Below, in pieces: positions 15,512 through 25,411 of a DNA stretch of 64,000 bases (position 1 is the first letter of the stretch; every line of letters begins with the position of its first letter). Made by a program: the position numbers and the translations under genes. Below the pieces are notes generated by a model, which had not been told where the DNA came from, did not search any database, and saw nothing but the letters and a program-made list of their open reading frames with translations. The stretch is from CBDDHT01 sp965228615. Its GTDB lineage: Bacteria > Pseudomonadota > Alphaproteobacteria > Rhizobiales > Methyloligellaceae. The stretch is from assembly GCA_965228615.1 (NCBI GenBank), contig CBDDHT010000004.1, positions 2,852,001 to 2,916,000 of the forward strand, in the 5' to 3' direction.

Positions 15512-17782
15512 TTATCCATTGATATCATATGCTGCGATGGCTGCCATATTGACGAGCGTGGCGTCTGTTGCACCGAGCGTCGCAATTTGCACTGACTTTT
15601 CGAGCCCGACGAGCAGTGGCCCGATCACCGTTGCATCGCCGAGCGTCTGAAGCATCTTCGTCGAGATCGACGCGCTGTGGAACGCCGGCATGACGAGAAC
15701 ATTCGCTGTATCGGAAAGCCGGCAGAACGGGTAGAGCGCCATCGCTTCTCGGCTCAGCGCCACATCGGCACCCATCTCACCATCATACTCGAAATCAACA
15801 CCGCGCTTATCGAGGATTTTGACGGCATCGCGGACATATTCGGCACGGGTTCCGGGAGGATTTCCAAATGTCGAATAGGCTAGAAGCGCAACACGAGGCT
15901 CATAACCAAACCGGCGGGCAACGCGGGCCGCTTCTTCCGATATGTCTGCCAGTTCTTCGGCCGTGTGCCAGTCATGAACCGACGTATCGGCAATGAGAAC
16001 GGTTCGGCTGCGGCAGACTGCCAATGAGATGCCAATCGACTTGTGACCTTCCATCGGGTCCAGCACCATGCGCACCGCATCGTATGAAGTCGGCCAATCC
16101 CGCGTGACGCCGGTCACCATGGCATCGCCATGTCCGAGAGCAACCATACAGGCGCCATAAATATTGCGATCCGTATTTACAAGCCGTTGACAATCACGCT
16201 GCAGGTAACCTGATCGCTGCAACCGCGCATAAAGAAAGTCGGCATACTCAGTATTCCGGCCCGAAACCGCTGCATTGTCGATCTCGATCTGTTCCCGGTA
16301 CTCGATACCGGCAGCCTGAAAGCCTTCCATGATTTCTTCGGTCCGGCCGATCAGCACGGGTTGCCCGAGGCCGGCATTGTAGAACGCATTGGCCGCTCGG
16401 ATGACCTGCTCTTCCTCGCCCTCGGCAAAGACCACGCGTTTCGGATTCTGGCGAACCTTGTTGAAGATGGTCTGTAGGGTCCCTGCGACCGGATCAAGGC
16501 GCGCACTCAACGTCGCCTTATAGGCCTCCAAGTCCACGATCGGACGGCGCGCAACACCCGAATCCATCGCAGCCTTTGCGACGGCCGGCGGCACATGAGA
16601 GATCAGTCGCGGATCAAAGGGAACAGGGATGATGTAGTCGCGGCCATAACGGGGGCGATGACCTTGATAGGCGGCGGCAACCTGGTCCGGCACATCCGAT
16701 CGAGTAAGATCCGCCAAAGCCTCGGCTGCAGCGATCTTCATCGCCTGGTTGATGGTCGTTGCCTGAACGTCGAGGGCACCGCGAAAGATATAGGGGAAGC
16801 CCAGAACGTTATTGATCTGGTTGGGATAGTCGGAACGGCCTGTCGCCATGATCGCATCGTCGCGAATTTCGGCGACCTCTTCAGGCGTGATTTCCGGATC
16901 CGGATTCGCCATGGCAAAAATGATCGGATTGTCGGCCATGTTCCGAACCATATCCGGCGTCACGGCACCCGCCACCGAAAGTCCGAAGAAGACATCGGCA
17001 CCGTGAAGGGCATCCTCAAGTGTCCGAGCGTCGGTTTCGGCAGCGTATGCCGACTTCCACTGATTCATGCCGTCTTCACGGCCTCGATAGATCACCCCGC
17101 GCGAGTCGCACAAGATGATGTTCTTGGTTGGCAAGCCCATCGCAGTCAGCAACTCAAGGGATGCAATCCCCGCCGATCCGGCACCGTTACACACGAGCTT
17201 GGTGTCACGGAACGTGCGCCCGGTCAGGTGCATCGCGTTGATCAGACCTGCGGTCGCAATAATTGCCGTTCCATGCTGGTCGTCATGGAAGACCGGAATA
17301 TCCAGTATTTCGCGCAAGGCTTCTTCAATAAGGAAACAATCGGGCGCACGAATATCCTCCAGATTGATGCCGCCGAATGCCGGCCCGAGATAGCGCACGC
17401 AATTGATGAAGGCATCGACGTCGGTGGTATCGACCTCGAGATCGATGCCATCCACATCGGCGAAGCGTTTGAAGAGGACCGCCTTACCTTCCATCACGGG
17501 CTTGGAGGCCATCGCGCCAAGATTCCCCATGCCGAGGATCGCGCTACCATTGGTCACGACGCCAACAACATTGCCTTTGTTGGTGTAGTCATAGGCAAGG
17601 GCCGGATTATCGGCGATCGCCTGCACGGGCACAGCAACACCCGGCGAATAGGCGAGCGAAAGATCCCTCTGGGTCGCCATCGGCTTGGTGGGCGCGATTT
17701 CGAGCTTGCCCGGCTTGCCTTGCTGATGAAATTGCAGCGCTTCCTGCGCCGTGAATGTTGGTCGGTCCGACTTCTTCTGCAT
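15512..17782 (-). CDS. maeB: NADP-dependent malic enzyme with phosphotransacetylase-like domain
   Basis: The 756-residue length and two-part plan are those of bacterial MaeB. The malic enzyme half (about 1-430) shows SLAYSPGVAVP, the GMGNLGAMASKPVMEGKAVL segment, the dinucleotide site VCNGAGSAGIA and FAMANPDPEITPEEV. The second half (about 440-756) is a phosphotransacetylase-like regulatory domain (RVVFAEGEEEQVIRAA, PLLVGLEKSVQIATLGATD). The enzyme decarboxylates malate to pyruvate with reduction of NADP. It ends 21 bases from the end of olsB in convergent orientation and is divergent from mutS. Confidence 0.95.
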   Translation of the reverse strand: MQKKSDRPTFTAQEALQFHQQGKPGKLEIAPTKPMATQRDLSLAYSPGVAVPVQAIADNPALAYDYTNKGNVVGVVTNGSAILGMGNLGAMASKPVMEGKAVLFKRFADVDGIDLEVDTTDVDAFINCVRYLGPAFGGINLEDIRAPDCFLIEEALREILDIPVFHDDQHGTAIIATAGLINAMHLTGRTFRDTKLVCNGAGSAGIASLELLTAMGLPTKNIILCDSRGVIYRGREDGMNQWKSAYAAETDARTLEDALHGADVFFGLSVAGAVTPDMVRNMADNPIIFAMANPDPEITPEEVAEIRDDAIMATGRSDYPNQINNVLGFPYIFRGALDVQATTINQAMKIAAAEALADLTRSDVPDQVAAAYQGHRPRYGRDYIIPVPFDPRLISHVPPAVAKAAMDSGVARRPIVDLEAYKATLSARLDPVAGTLQTIFNKVRQNPKRVVFAEGEEEQVIRAANAFYNAGLGQPVLIGRTEEIMEGFQAAGIEYREQIEIDNAAVSGRNTEYADFLYARLQRSGYLQRDCQRLVNTDRNIYGACMVALGHGDAMVTGVTRDWPTSYDAVRMVLDPMEGHKSIGISLAVCRSRTVLIADTSVHDWHTAEELADISEEAARVARRFGYEPRVALLAYSTFGNPPGTRAEYVRDAVKILDKRGVDFEYDGEMGADVALSREAMALYPFCRLSDTANVLVMPAFHSASISTKMLQTLGDATVIGPLLVGLEKSVQIATLGATDATLVNMAAIAAYDING

Positions 17783-17970
17783 GGTCGCTTACACTCGTCT
17801 CCCTACGCAAATCTATCCGCTTGGCGGACTTTGCCTTTTTCGTAATCCTGAACCATAGAGACCGGCCTTCTCGCCGACAACACGACATTCTTACCGCTCG
17901 CACTTCCCATCGCTGCATCGCCCACGGTATGTGTGTGACGATCAACCACTTTCGGGCCTATCTCTACACC

Positions 17971-20709
17971 ATGACATCCAAGTCCTCCGCTAAAGCCGGC
18001 CCACCGCGAACCCCTGCGGCAGAGGCTGGCGTGACGCCGATGATGGCCCAGTTTCTGGAGATTAAGGGCGCCAATCCCGACTATCTCCTGTGGTATAGGA
18101 TGGGCGATTTTTATGAGCTGTTCTTCGATGACGCCGTCGTCGCCGCGTCAGCCCTCGACATTCAGTTAACCAAACGCGGAAAACATCTCGGTGAAGACAT
18201 ACCGATGTGTGGGGTTCCGGTGCGCCGTGCCGAAGAATATCTGCGACGCCTGATCGCGCAGGGCCATCGTGTGGCGGTCTGCGAACAACAGGAAGATCCT
18301 GCACAAGCACGCAAACGCGGCCCGAAGGCCGTTGTGCATCGCGCGGTCGTTCGCCTCGTTACCGCCGGTACGCTTACCGAGGACGAACTCCTGGATGCCA
18401 AAGCCGCCAATTATCTGACAGCACTCTTTCGAACACCGAATGCTCCATCGTCTGCTGACGAAGTGTTCGGCCTCGCATCGATCGACATCTCCACCGGCCA
18501 GTTTGTTATCGCAACCGTTTCAGATGCCGACTTGCCCGGCGAGCTTCACCGCCTCCGCTCCAGCGAAATCATCGTCAGCGATGACCTCGCGGATACGTCG
18601 TTGCTTGCAGGCGCACTTGAAGGTCTTGAGACCGCCGTGACGCCAGTCCCCAAGCCTTACTTCGACAGCCTCGCCGGCGAACGGGATCTGAAGGCGAAAC
18701 TCGGAGTTGCCACACTCGATGGATTCGGCGGATTCGAACGGCATGAACTTGCGGCCGTCGGGGCCCTTCTCAAATATGTCGATGTAACCCAGCTCGGACA
18801 CCGGCCCGCTCTGCGACCACCTGAACGCGTGGGTCCTGAAACCATTCTCGTGGTGGACAAGGCAACACGGTCCAGCCTGGAAATCACGGCGGCGCTGCGC
18901 GGTGGACGGCACGGCAGCCTGCTGCATGCCATCGATCGTACCGTCACCGGCGCAGGTGCGCGAACGCTCGCGGATCGCCTGACGAGCCCCCTGACGGATC
19001 CCGACGCCATCGGCGCTCGTCTCGATGCCCTTGCCTACCTCCTCGACCAGGCCATGCTTCGGCGTCAGAGTCGTGATCTGCTGAAATCGGCACCCGACAT
19101 TGCGCGCGCACTGAACCGTCTTAGTCTCGATCGGGGCGGACCACGAGATCTTGGTGCTGTCAGAGACGGCTTGAACGCTGCCGAACGGTGCGCGGAATTG
19201 CTGCGTCAGTCAGGCGACGTCATGGGTCTGCCAACGGCGTTGGCAAGCGTCGGTGACAGGCTTTCGGCAGTGGCCAAAGATTTGGAACACCTGCTGACAA
19301 CAGCACTCGCCGACGAGCTTCCCATCTATCAGCGCGATGGCGGCTTTGTGCGTGCAGGCTTTCAAGCCAATCTCGACGAAAATCTGGCGCTGCGCGATCA
19401 GAGCCGACAAATCATCGCCGGCCTTCAGGCCGACTATGCAGAGAAAACAGATATCAAAGCGCTCAAAATCCGGCACAACAACGTCCTTGGCTACTTTGTC
19501 GAGACCACAGCGGCTCACGCAGACCGTCTGATGCAGCGCCCCCTGTCCGATCGCTTTATTCATCGTCAGACATTGGCCAGTGCCGTGCGCTTTACCACGA
19601 CCGAACTTGGCGAACTCGAGGCCAAGATCACCGCTGCTGCCGATCGGGCGCTCTCAATCGAGCTGGAAATATTTGAAACCCTGAAGACTGCGGTCCTGGA
19701 TGCAGCGCACGGTTTGGGAGAGATTGCCGAGGCCCTTGGCGAGCTCGACGTTCAGGCTGCGCTGGCCGAGTTAGCAGACGAACAAAACTATGTCCGTCCG
19801 TCGGTCGATCATTCGACGGAATTTTTGATTGAAGGTGGCCGGCACCCGGTCGTCGAGCAAGCGCTCATCAAGGGCGATCAAGGCCCCTTCATCGAGAATG
19901 GCTGTGTGCTCGGTGGCGAGGGAGATGCGTCGCGGCGCATACTGGTTGTCACAGGGCCGAACATGGCCGGCAAGTCGACTTTTCTAAGGCAGAATGCCTT
20001 GATTGTAATTCTCGCGCAGATGGGATCATTCGTGCCAGCAAGCAAGGCACGCATCGGTGTCGTTGACAGACTGTTCAGCCGTGTCGGTGCGTCGGACGAT
20101 CTTGCCGGCGGCCGCTCGACATTCATGGTCGAGATGGTCGAGACGGCTGGCATTCTCAATCAGGCCGGCGACCGCGCGCTGGTCATTCTCGACGAAATCG
20201 GACGCGGGACGGCTACATTCGACGGCCTCTCGATCGCCTGGGCGACGGTTGAACATCTCCATGAGGTCAATCGCTGCAGGGCCCTCTTTGCTACCCACTA
20301 TCATGAGCTGACGGCTCTGGCGCAGAAACTCACTCATGCCGCCAATGCAACGATGGACGTCAAAGAGTGGCGCGACGAGATTATCTTTCTGCATAAGGTC
20401 GTCGCGGGGGCAGCAGACAGATCCTATGGAATCCAAGTTGGCAAACTGGCCGGATTACCCGAAGCGGTGATTGCCCGGGCCGCGGAAGTTCTTGACCATC
20501 TGGAAAATACGGAGCAGCGCTCGACGGACGATCTCGCTGACGACCTGCCGCTGTTCGCCGCCGCCCGCCCTCAATCCGGGCCGACCCAAGGCGCTCCATC
20601 TGCAATTAACGCTGCTCTGGAGATGCTCAATCCGGACAACATGACGCCCAAAGAGGCACTGGACGCCCTCTATCACCTGAAGACCATTGCACGCGACGAG
20701 GCGGACTAG
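17971..20709 (+). CDS. mutS: DNA mismatch repair ATPase MutS
   Basis: The 912-residue protein starts at ATG 17971; the longer open frame from 17755 overlaps maeB and is not used. The mismatch-contact motif YRMGDFYELFFDDA is near residue 36. The ATPase shows Walker A GPNMAGKSTFLRQ, VILDEIGRGTATFDGLSIAW and FATHYHELTAL. The dimerisation region near the end includes YGIQVGKLAGLP. MutS recognises mispairs and recruits MutL. The malic enzyme gene lies divergently upstream, a common neighbour in this order. Confidence 0.95.
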   Translation: MTSKSSAKAGPPRTPAAEAGVTPMMAQFLEIKGANPDYLLWYRMGDFYELFFDDAVVAASALDIQLTKRGKHLGEDIPMCGVPVRRAEEYLRRLIAQGHRVAVCEQQEDPAQARKRGPKAVVHRAVVRLVTAGTLTEDELLDAKAANYLTALFRTPNAPSSADEVFGLASIDISTGQFVIATVSDADLPGELHRLRSSEIIVSDDLADTSLLAGALEGLETAVTPVPKPYFDSLAGERDLKAKLGVATLDGFGGFERHELAAVGALLKYVDVTQLGHRPALRPPERVGPETILVVDKATRSSLEITAALRGGRHGSLLHAIDRTVTGAGARTLADRLTSPLTDPDAIGARLDALAYLLDQAMLRRQSRDLLKSAPDIARALNRLSLDRGGPRDLGAVRDGLNAAERCAELLRQSGDVMGLPTALASVGDRLSAVAKDLEHLLTTALADELPIYQRDGGFVRAGFQANLDENLALRDQSRQIIAGLQADYAEKTDIKALKIRHNNVLGYFVETTAAHADRLMQRPLSDRFIHRQTLASAVRFTTTELGELEAKITAAADRALSIELEIFETLKTAVLDAAHGLGEIAEALGELDVQAALAELADEQNYVRPSVDHSTEFLIEGGRHPVVEQALIKGDQGPFIENGCVLGGEGDASRRILVVTGPNMAGKSTFLRQNALIVILAQMGSFVPASKARIGVVDRLFSRVGASDDLAGGRSTFMVEMVETAGILNQAGDRALVILDEIGRGTATFDGLSIAWATVEHLHEVNRCRALFATHYHELTALAQKLTHAANATMDVKEWRDEIIFLHKVVAGAADRSYGIQVGKLAGLPEAVIARAAEVLDHLENTEQRSTDDLADDLPLFAAARPQSGPTQGAPSAINAALEMLNPDNMTPKEALDALYHLKTIARDEAD

Positions 20710-20756
20710 ATCAACCTGCGCTTAGTCGGAATCGACAAAGCGCAGAAAAAGTTGAT
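20710..20756 (+). repeat. Dispersed palindromic repeat, copy 1
   Basis: This intergenic element folds as ATCAAC, CTGCGCTT, GTCG, loop GAAT, CGAC, AAGCGCAG and GTTGAT, giving 6-, 8- and 4-bp stems. Its first 37 bases are identical to 55350-55386. It begins one base after the mutS stop codon. Confidence 0.75.
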
Positions 20757-20769
20757 CGACTCTAAACTG

Positions 20770-20813
20770 CTAGAGCAACTTGTGTGCGTTTGACTAAACG
20801 CACGCTGCTCTAG
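20770..20813 (+). repeat. Second palindrome after mutS
   Basis: CTAGAGCA (20770-20777) pairs with TGCTCTAG (20806-20813), and inside it GTGCGTTT (20784-20791) pairs with AAACGCAC (20796-20803) around GACT. Palindromes starting TAGAGCA are frequent intergenic repeats in Rhizobiales. It lies 14 bases after copy 1 of the other repeat, and a shortened version follows copy 2 at 55396-55414. Confidence 0.6.
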
Positions 20814-20897
20814 GTCATGAATTCATAAGTGCCAATCGGTAACCTCCACGTGCTAGATAGGTTGACGTACGCTACCTCATGAGTTTGCGGTGAGAGG

Positions 20898-23690
20898 ATG
20901 GATCAGGACCTCAGACGACGCGCGCCCTATTTTGACTCCGGAGATGCCCGTGAACGCCTGAGCAATACGTGGCGCGAACTCTCGGGACAGGAGCATCCTG
21001 CGCGAAATGCGATCCTCGAAGTCCTGAAGACCCTTGTTGAAGAGTCCCGGGCGGAGGCCGCTCGACAGCTTGAGGCGGAAGGAAACGGCCGGCGGATGGC
21101 CGAAGGGCTGGCCACGCTGCAGGACGAGTTGATCCGTCTGATTTACGATTTCACGGTTCAGCACATTTATCGCGCCGAGAATCCGTCCGATGCAGAACGC
21201 ATGTCGATCATTGCGACGGGCGGTTATGGGCGCGGCCTACTGGCGCCCGGTTCCGACATCGATTTGCTCTTTCTTCTGCCCTACAAGCAGACGGCCTGGG
21301 GCGAGAGCGTCGTCGAGTATGTCCTCTATCTCCTGTGGGATCTCGGCTTCAAGGTCGGACATGCCACACGCACGGTCGGTCAGTGCATCAAGCTTTGCAG
21401 AGAAGACATGACGATTCGCACTTCGGTCGTCGACATGCGCCTCATTCATGGCGAGCGTGCGCTTTACGAAGAGCTTGAGACGCGGTTCTGGAAGGAAGTG
21501 GTCAACGGAACGGCGCGCGACTTCATCGAAGCCAAACTTGCGGAACGCGATGACAGGCACAAACGATCGGGCGCGTCTCGATATCTCGTGGAGCCGAACA
21601 TCAAAGACGGCAAGGGCGGCCTGCGCGACCTGCACACGCTTCATTGGCTGGTGACTTATGTTTATCCTGCGACCGCCGAAGAGGACTTCGTTTCGGAAGG
21701 GATCTTTTCTGCCGAAGAACTCAAGACATTCCGAAAATGCGAGGACTTTCTGTGGACCGTTCGCTGTCATCTCCACCTGTTGACCGGACGCCCCGAAGAA
21801 CGGTTGTCCTTCGATGTCCAAATGACAATGGCGGAACGCCTTGGCTACAAGGACCATTCAGGGCAGCGCGCCGTCGAACGGTTCATGCGGCATTACTTTC
21901 TGATCGCGAAAGATGTCGGGGACCTGACCCGGATCGTCTGTTCGGCGCTCGAAGTGAAACAACTGAAGTCGCTGACCGGCCTCAACGAACTTTTGTCGAC
22001 GCTGACATGGCGCAAGCGCGCAAAGCTCCGCAAGACATCCGACTTCCGTATCGACAATGGCCGCATCAATGCCGCCAACGCGAAGATCTTCGAAAGAGAT
22101 CCCGTCAATCTCATTCGCCTGTTCTGGCTGGCGGAGCGCAATAAGGTCCTGTTTCATCCCGAAGTCATTCGCCTGGTCAGAGCCTCTCTCAGATTGATCG
22201 ACAAGAAGCTGCGGCGAAACAAGGATGCAAATGCGATTTTTCTGAAACTACTGACCAGCAAGAACAATCCTGAAATCGCTCTCAGACGGATGAATGAAGC
22301 GGGGGTATTGGGCCGCTTTATACCATCGTTCGGACGTGTCGTCTCGATGATGCAGTTTAACATGTATCATCACTTCACGGTCGACGAACATCTCATCCGG
22401 GCCATGGGGATTTTGTCCGACATTGAGCATGGTTTGTGCGAAGACGAGCTCCCGCTTTCCACCGAGATTTTCGGTTCGATTGAAAACCGCCGCGCGCTCT
22501 ATGTTGCTGTGTTGCTGCATGACATTGCCAAAGGCCGTGAAGAGGATCATTCGATCGCAGGCGCGCGGCTCGCCAGACGAATTTGCCCGAGATTAGGTCT
22601 TACGCCCGCAGAAACCGAAACAGCGGCGTGGCTGGTGGAAAACCATCTGGTCATGAGCACATTGGCACAGAGCCGCGATCTCAATGATCCACGCACAATT
22701 CAGGACTTTGCCGAAATCGTACAGAGCCGCGAACGGCTCAAGCTGTTGATCATCCTGACCGCCGCAGACATCCGGGCCGTGGGACCGGGTGTCTGGAATG
22801 GCTGGAAAGGCCAATTATTGCGCACGCTCTACTATGAGACCGAACCGGTTCTGGCCGGCGGTCATACGGCACTATCGCGCAATGAACGCGTCAGTCAGGC
22901 CAAGGCCGAGCTGATTTCGCACCTATCCGATTGGAGCGCTGCCGACACGGTCAGAATCGTGGAACGTTTCGACAATGCCTATTGGATCCGCACGCCACTC
23001 GAATCCCAACTCGAACATGCCACACTGATCAAGGATGCAGAGCAGTCGGATGATCTGCTGACCACCCACATCACGTCCGACGCCTTCAAGGGTGTGACAG
23101 AATTAACAGTCTATGCCCAGAACCATCCATCGCTCATTGCAATGGTAGCAGGAGCATGCGCCGCATCCGGTGCCAACATCGTCAGCGCGGAGATTACAAC
23201 GACGACCGATGGGATGGCGCTGGATACGATCCGCCTAAAAAGGGAATTTGACCGCGATGAGGATGAAGAACGGCGCGCGCGAAGGATCGCCCGAAATATT
23301 GAACAACTTCTCGATGGATCGAGGAAGTTGACGGATCTGTTGGCGAAGAAGACCAAAGCCAAAGCCAAATTGAAGGCATTTTCCGTTGTGCCGCAGGTCG
23401 TTATCGACAACAAACTCTCAGACGAATTCTCAGTCATTGAAGCCTCGGGTCTCGACCGCCCCGGTCTGCTCTACGATCTCACGCGTGAGTTGGCCAACCT
23501 CAATCTCGATGTCGTCTCCGCACAAATCGCGACATTCGGCGAGAAGGCCGTCGACGTGTTCTATGTTCGCGAACTCCAGGGCAAGAAAATCACAAACGAG
23601 GTACTGCAGACATCTATCCGTCACCGCATTGGGGAGGCGCTTCAAAAACGGCGCAAGTCGCGCGAACCGAAAGCAGCGCGGCGCCGTTGA
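20898..23690 (+). CDS. glnD: Bifunctional PII uridylyltransferase/uridylyl-removing enzyme GlnD
   Basis: The 930-residue protein has the GlnD order: nucleotidyltransferase domain with GGYGRGLLAPGSDIDLLFL near 103, an HD hydrolase domain with LLHDIAKGREEDHS near 540, and two C-terminal ACT domains (TVYAQNHPSLIAMVAGACAA and VIEASGLDRPGLLYDLTREL). It adds UMP to PII proteins under nitrogen limitation and removes it when glutamine, sensed by the ACT domains, is high. An AGAGG lies just before the ATG. murJ follows 52 bases downstream. Confidence 0.95.
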   Translation: MDQDLRRRAPYFDSGDARERLSNTWRELSGQEHPARNAILEVLKTLVEESRAEAARQLEAEGNGRRMAEGLATLQDELIRLIYDFTVQHIYRAENPSDAERMSIIATGGYGRGLLAPGSDIDLLFLLPYKQTAWGESVVEYVLYLLWDLGFKVGHATRTVGQCIKLCREDMTIRTSVVDMRLIHGERALYEELETRFWKEVVNGTARDFIEAKLAERDDRHKRSGASRYLVEPNIKDGKGGLRDLHTLHWLVTYVYPATAEEDFVSEGIFSAEELKTFRKCEDFLWTVRCHLHLLTGRPEERLSFDVQMTMAERLGYKDHSGQRAVERFMRHYFLIAKDVGDLTRIVCSALEVKQLKSLTGLNELLSTLTWRKRAKLRKTSDFRIDNGRINAANAKIFERDPVNLIRLFWLAERNKVLFHPEVIRLVRASLRLIDKKLRRNKDANAIFLKLLTSKNNPEIALRRMNEAGVLGRFIPSFGRVVSMMQFNMYHHFTVDEHLIRAMGILSDIEHGLCEDELPLSTEIFGSIENRRALYVAVLLHDIAKGREEDHSIAGARLARRICPRLGLTPAETETAAWLVENHLVMSTLAQSRDLNDPRTIQDFAEIVQSRERLKLLIILTAADIRAVGPGVWNGWKGQLLRTLYYETEPVLAGGHTALSRNERVSQAKAELISHLSDWSAADTVRIVERFDNAYWIRTPLESQLEHATLIKDAEQSDDLLTTHITSDAFKGVTELTVYAQNHPSLIAMVAGACAASGANIVSAEITTTTDGMALDTIRLKREFDRDEDEERRARRIARNIEQLLDGSRKLTDLLAKKTKAKAKLKAFSVVPQVVIDNKLSDEFSVIEASGLDRPGLLYDLTRELANLNLDVVSAQIATFGEKAVDVFYVRELQGKKITNEVLQTSIRHRIGEALQKRRKSREPKAARRR

Positions 23691-23742
23691 TGGGCATGAG
23701 TGGCAACTCCATGGCTGCCGGCCCGAAGGATCGGTGGTACGA

Positions 23743-25302
23743 ATGAGACTCTACCGGTCCATCGCGACGGTCGGCGGCATGACCATGATAAGCCGCGTTC
23801 TGGGATTCGTGCGTGACATTCTGATCGCTGCGGTTCTCGGAACAGGCTGGGTCGCCGATGCGTTTTTCGTTGCCTTCCGGTTCCCGAATCTCTTTCGCCG
23901 CCTTTTTGCCGAAGGCGCATTCAATGCCGCATTCGTCCCTCTCTTTGCGAAGCGGCTGGAGGGTGAAGGAAAGGAGTCTGCCCGCAGATTTGCGGAAGAA
24001 GCCCTTGCCGGTCTGTTGACCGTCCTCCTGGCGCTGACGGCCATCGCCGAAATAACAATGCCTTGGCTGATGTATATCATCGCTCCGGGTTTCATCGAAT
24101 CGGCAGAAAAATTCGATCTGGCCGTGCTGCTGACCCGCATAGCCTTCCCCTACCTCCTATGCATGTCGGTCATCGCGCTGCTGTCGGGTGTCCTCAATGC
24201 TATGGGGAAATTCGCGGTCGCTGCGGCCGCGCCGATTCTGCTCAATGTCGTCTTGATAACCGTGATGCTCGGCGTTTCTTTCTCGGGGTTCGGCAATACA
24301 CCGCAGGCCGGCGTTGCGCTTTCCTGGGGAGTCGCTGCAGCCGGTGTTGTTCAACTTGCTGCCCTCGTTTTCGCGGTACGGCACGGGTCTATGGGGCTCT
24401 CTCTGCGCCGACCGCGCCTGACGCCAGGCGTCAGAAACCTCATCAGACTTGGCATTCCTGGTGTCGTCGGCGGCGGCATTACACAGATCAATATTCTCGT
24501 GGGCACGATTATCGCCTCGCTTCAGGCCAGCGCCGTCTCCTGGCTGTATTATGCCGATCGGATCTACCAGCTTCCTCTCGGCATCGTCGGGGTTGCCATC
24601 GGTGTGGTGCTGTTGCCTGACATTTCGCGAAAACTGCGCGCGGGCGATCACGACGACGCCATGACCAGTATGAACCGTTCACTCGAATTCTCACTGCTTA
24701 TCACGCTACCGGCAGCCGTTGCTCTTGCTGTCGTACCCGAGCCGATCATTCGCGTTCTGTTTGAGCGCGGCGCCTTCACGGCAGACGACACGCCCGCGAC
24801 GGCCTGGGCTCTGGCCGCATTCGCCGTCGGATTACCGGCATTCGTATTGATCAAGGTGTTTTCACCTGGCTTCTTCGCACGCGAAGACACGAAAACCCCG
24901 ATGATTTACGCGGCGGTATCGATTGCCGTGAATATCGCCTGCAGCCTCACCCTGTTCTTTTTCATCGGCCATGTCGGCATCGCCATTGCGACATCACTGG
25001 CCGGATGGATCAATGTGCTCCTGCTGTTCCAAGGACTGAGGCAGAGGGATCATTTCACGTTCGATGAAACGTTTCGCAGCCGCTTTGCCAGACTCTGCCT
25101 TGCGAGCGGATTGATGGGCATGGCCGTTTGGACTATGGCATGGGTTCTCGACCCCTGGTTCGCCCCGGCCAACGGTTTGGCGATACAGATCGCAGCTCTC
25201 GGCCTTCTGATTGGAACAGGTTTCGTCGTTTATGCGGCACTCGCTCAGATCACCGGAGCCGTCCATCTCCCTTCACTCCTGCGCAGTCTTAAGAGAAACT
25301 AG
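23743..25302 (+). CDS. murJ: Lipid II flippase MurJ (MviN)
   Basis: The product from ATG 23743 has 519 residues and the 14-helix layout of MurJ. It opens with the family hallmark TMISRVLGFVRDILIAAVLG, followed by ADAFFVAFRFPNLFRRLFAEGAF and, later, GVVGGGITQINILVGTIIAS. It carries lipid-linked peptidoglycan precursor across the inner membrane. The frame is open upstream to 23386, but that part overlaps glnD. Confidence 0.95.
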   Translation: MRLYRSIATVGGMTMISRVLGFVRDILIAAVLGTGWVADAFFVAFRFPNLFRRLFAEGAFNAAFVPLFAKRLEGEGKESARRFAEEALAGLLTVLLALTAIAEITMPWLMYIIAPGFIESAEKFDLAVLLTRIAFPYLLCMSVIALLSGVLNAMGKFAVAAAAPILLNVVLITVMLGVSFSGFGNTPQAGVALSWGVAAAGVVQLAALVFAVRHGSMGLSLRRPRLTPGVRNLIRLGIPGVVGGGITQINILVGTIIASLQASAVSWLYYADRIYQLPLGIVGVAIGVVLLPDISRKLRAGDHDDAMTSMNRSLEFSLLITLPAAVALAVVPEPIIRVLFERGAFTADDTPATAWALAAFAVGLPAFVLIKVFSPGFFAREDTKTPMIYAAVSIAVNIACSLTLFFFIGHVGIAIATSLAGWINVLLLFQGLRQRDHFTFDETFRSRFARLCLASGLMGMAVWTMAWVLDPWFAPANGLAIQIAALGLLIGTGFVVYAALAQITGAVHLPSLLRSLKRN

Positions 25303-25411
25303 CAGGACGCTCATGCGTTCGAGGACGTTGATCGGAAATGCCGTGACAGCTTGTGCTTGCGCCCTTCCGCCGAGCAGGTCATAACGCCCCAGCAATTCCA
25401 AAGGCAGATCC

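Noticed and set aside
16595..17845. 416-aa open frame antisense to maeB
   Set aside because: MaeB is unmistakable on the minus strand; the opposite frame has no motif.
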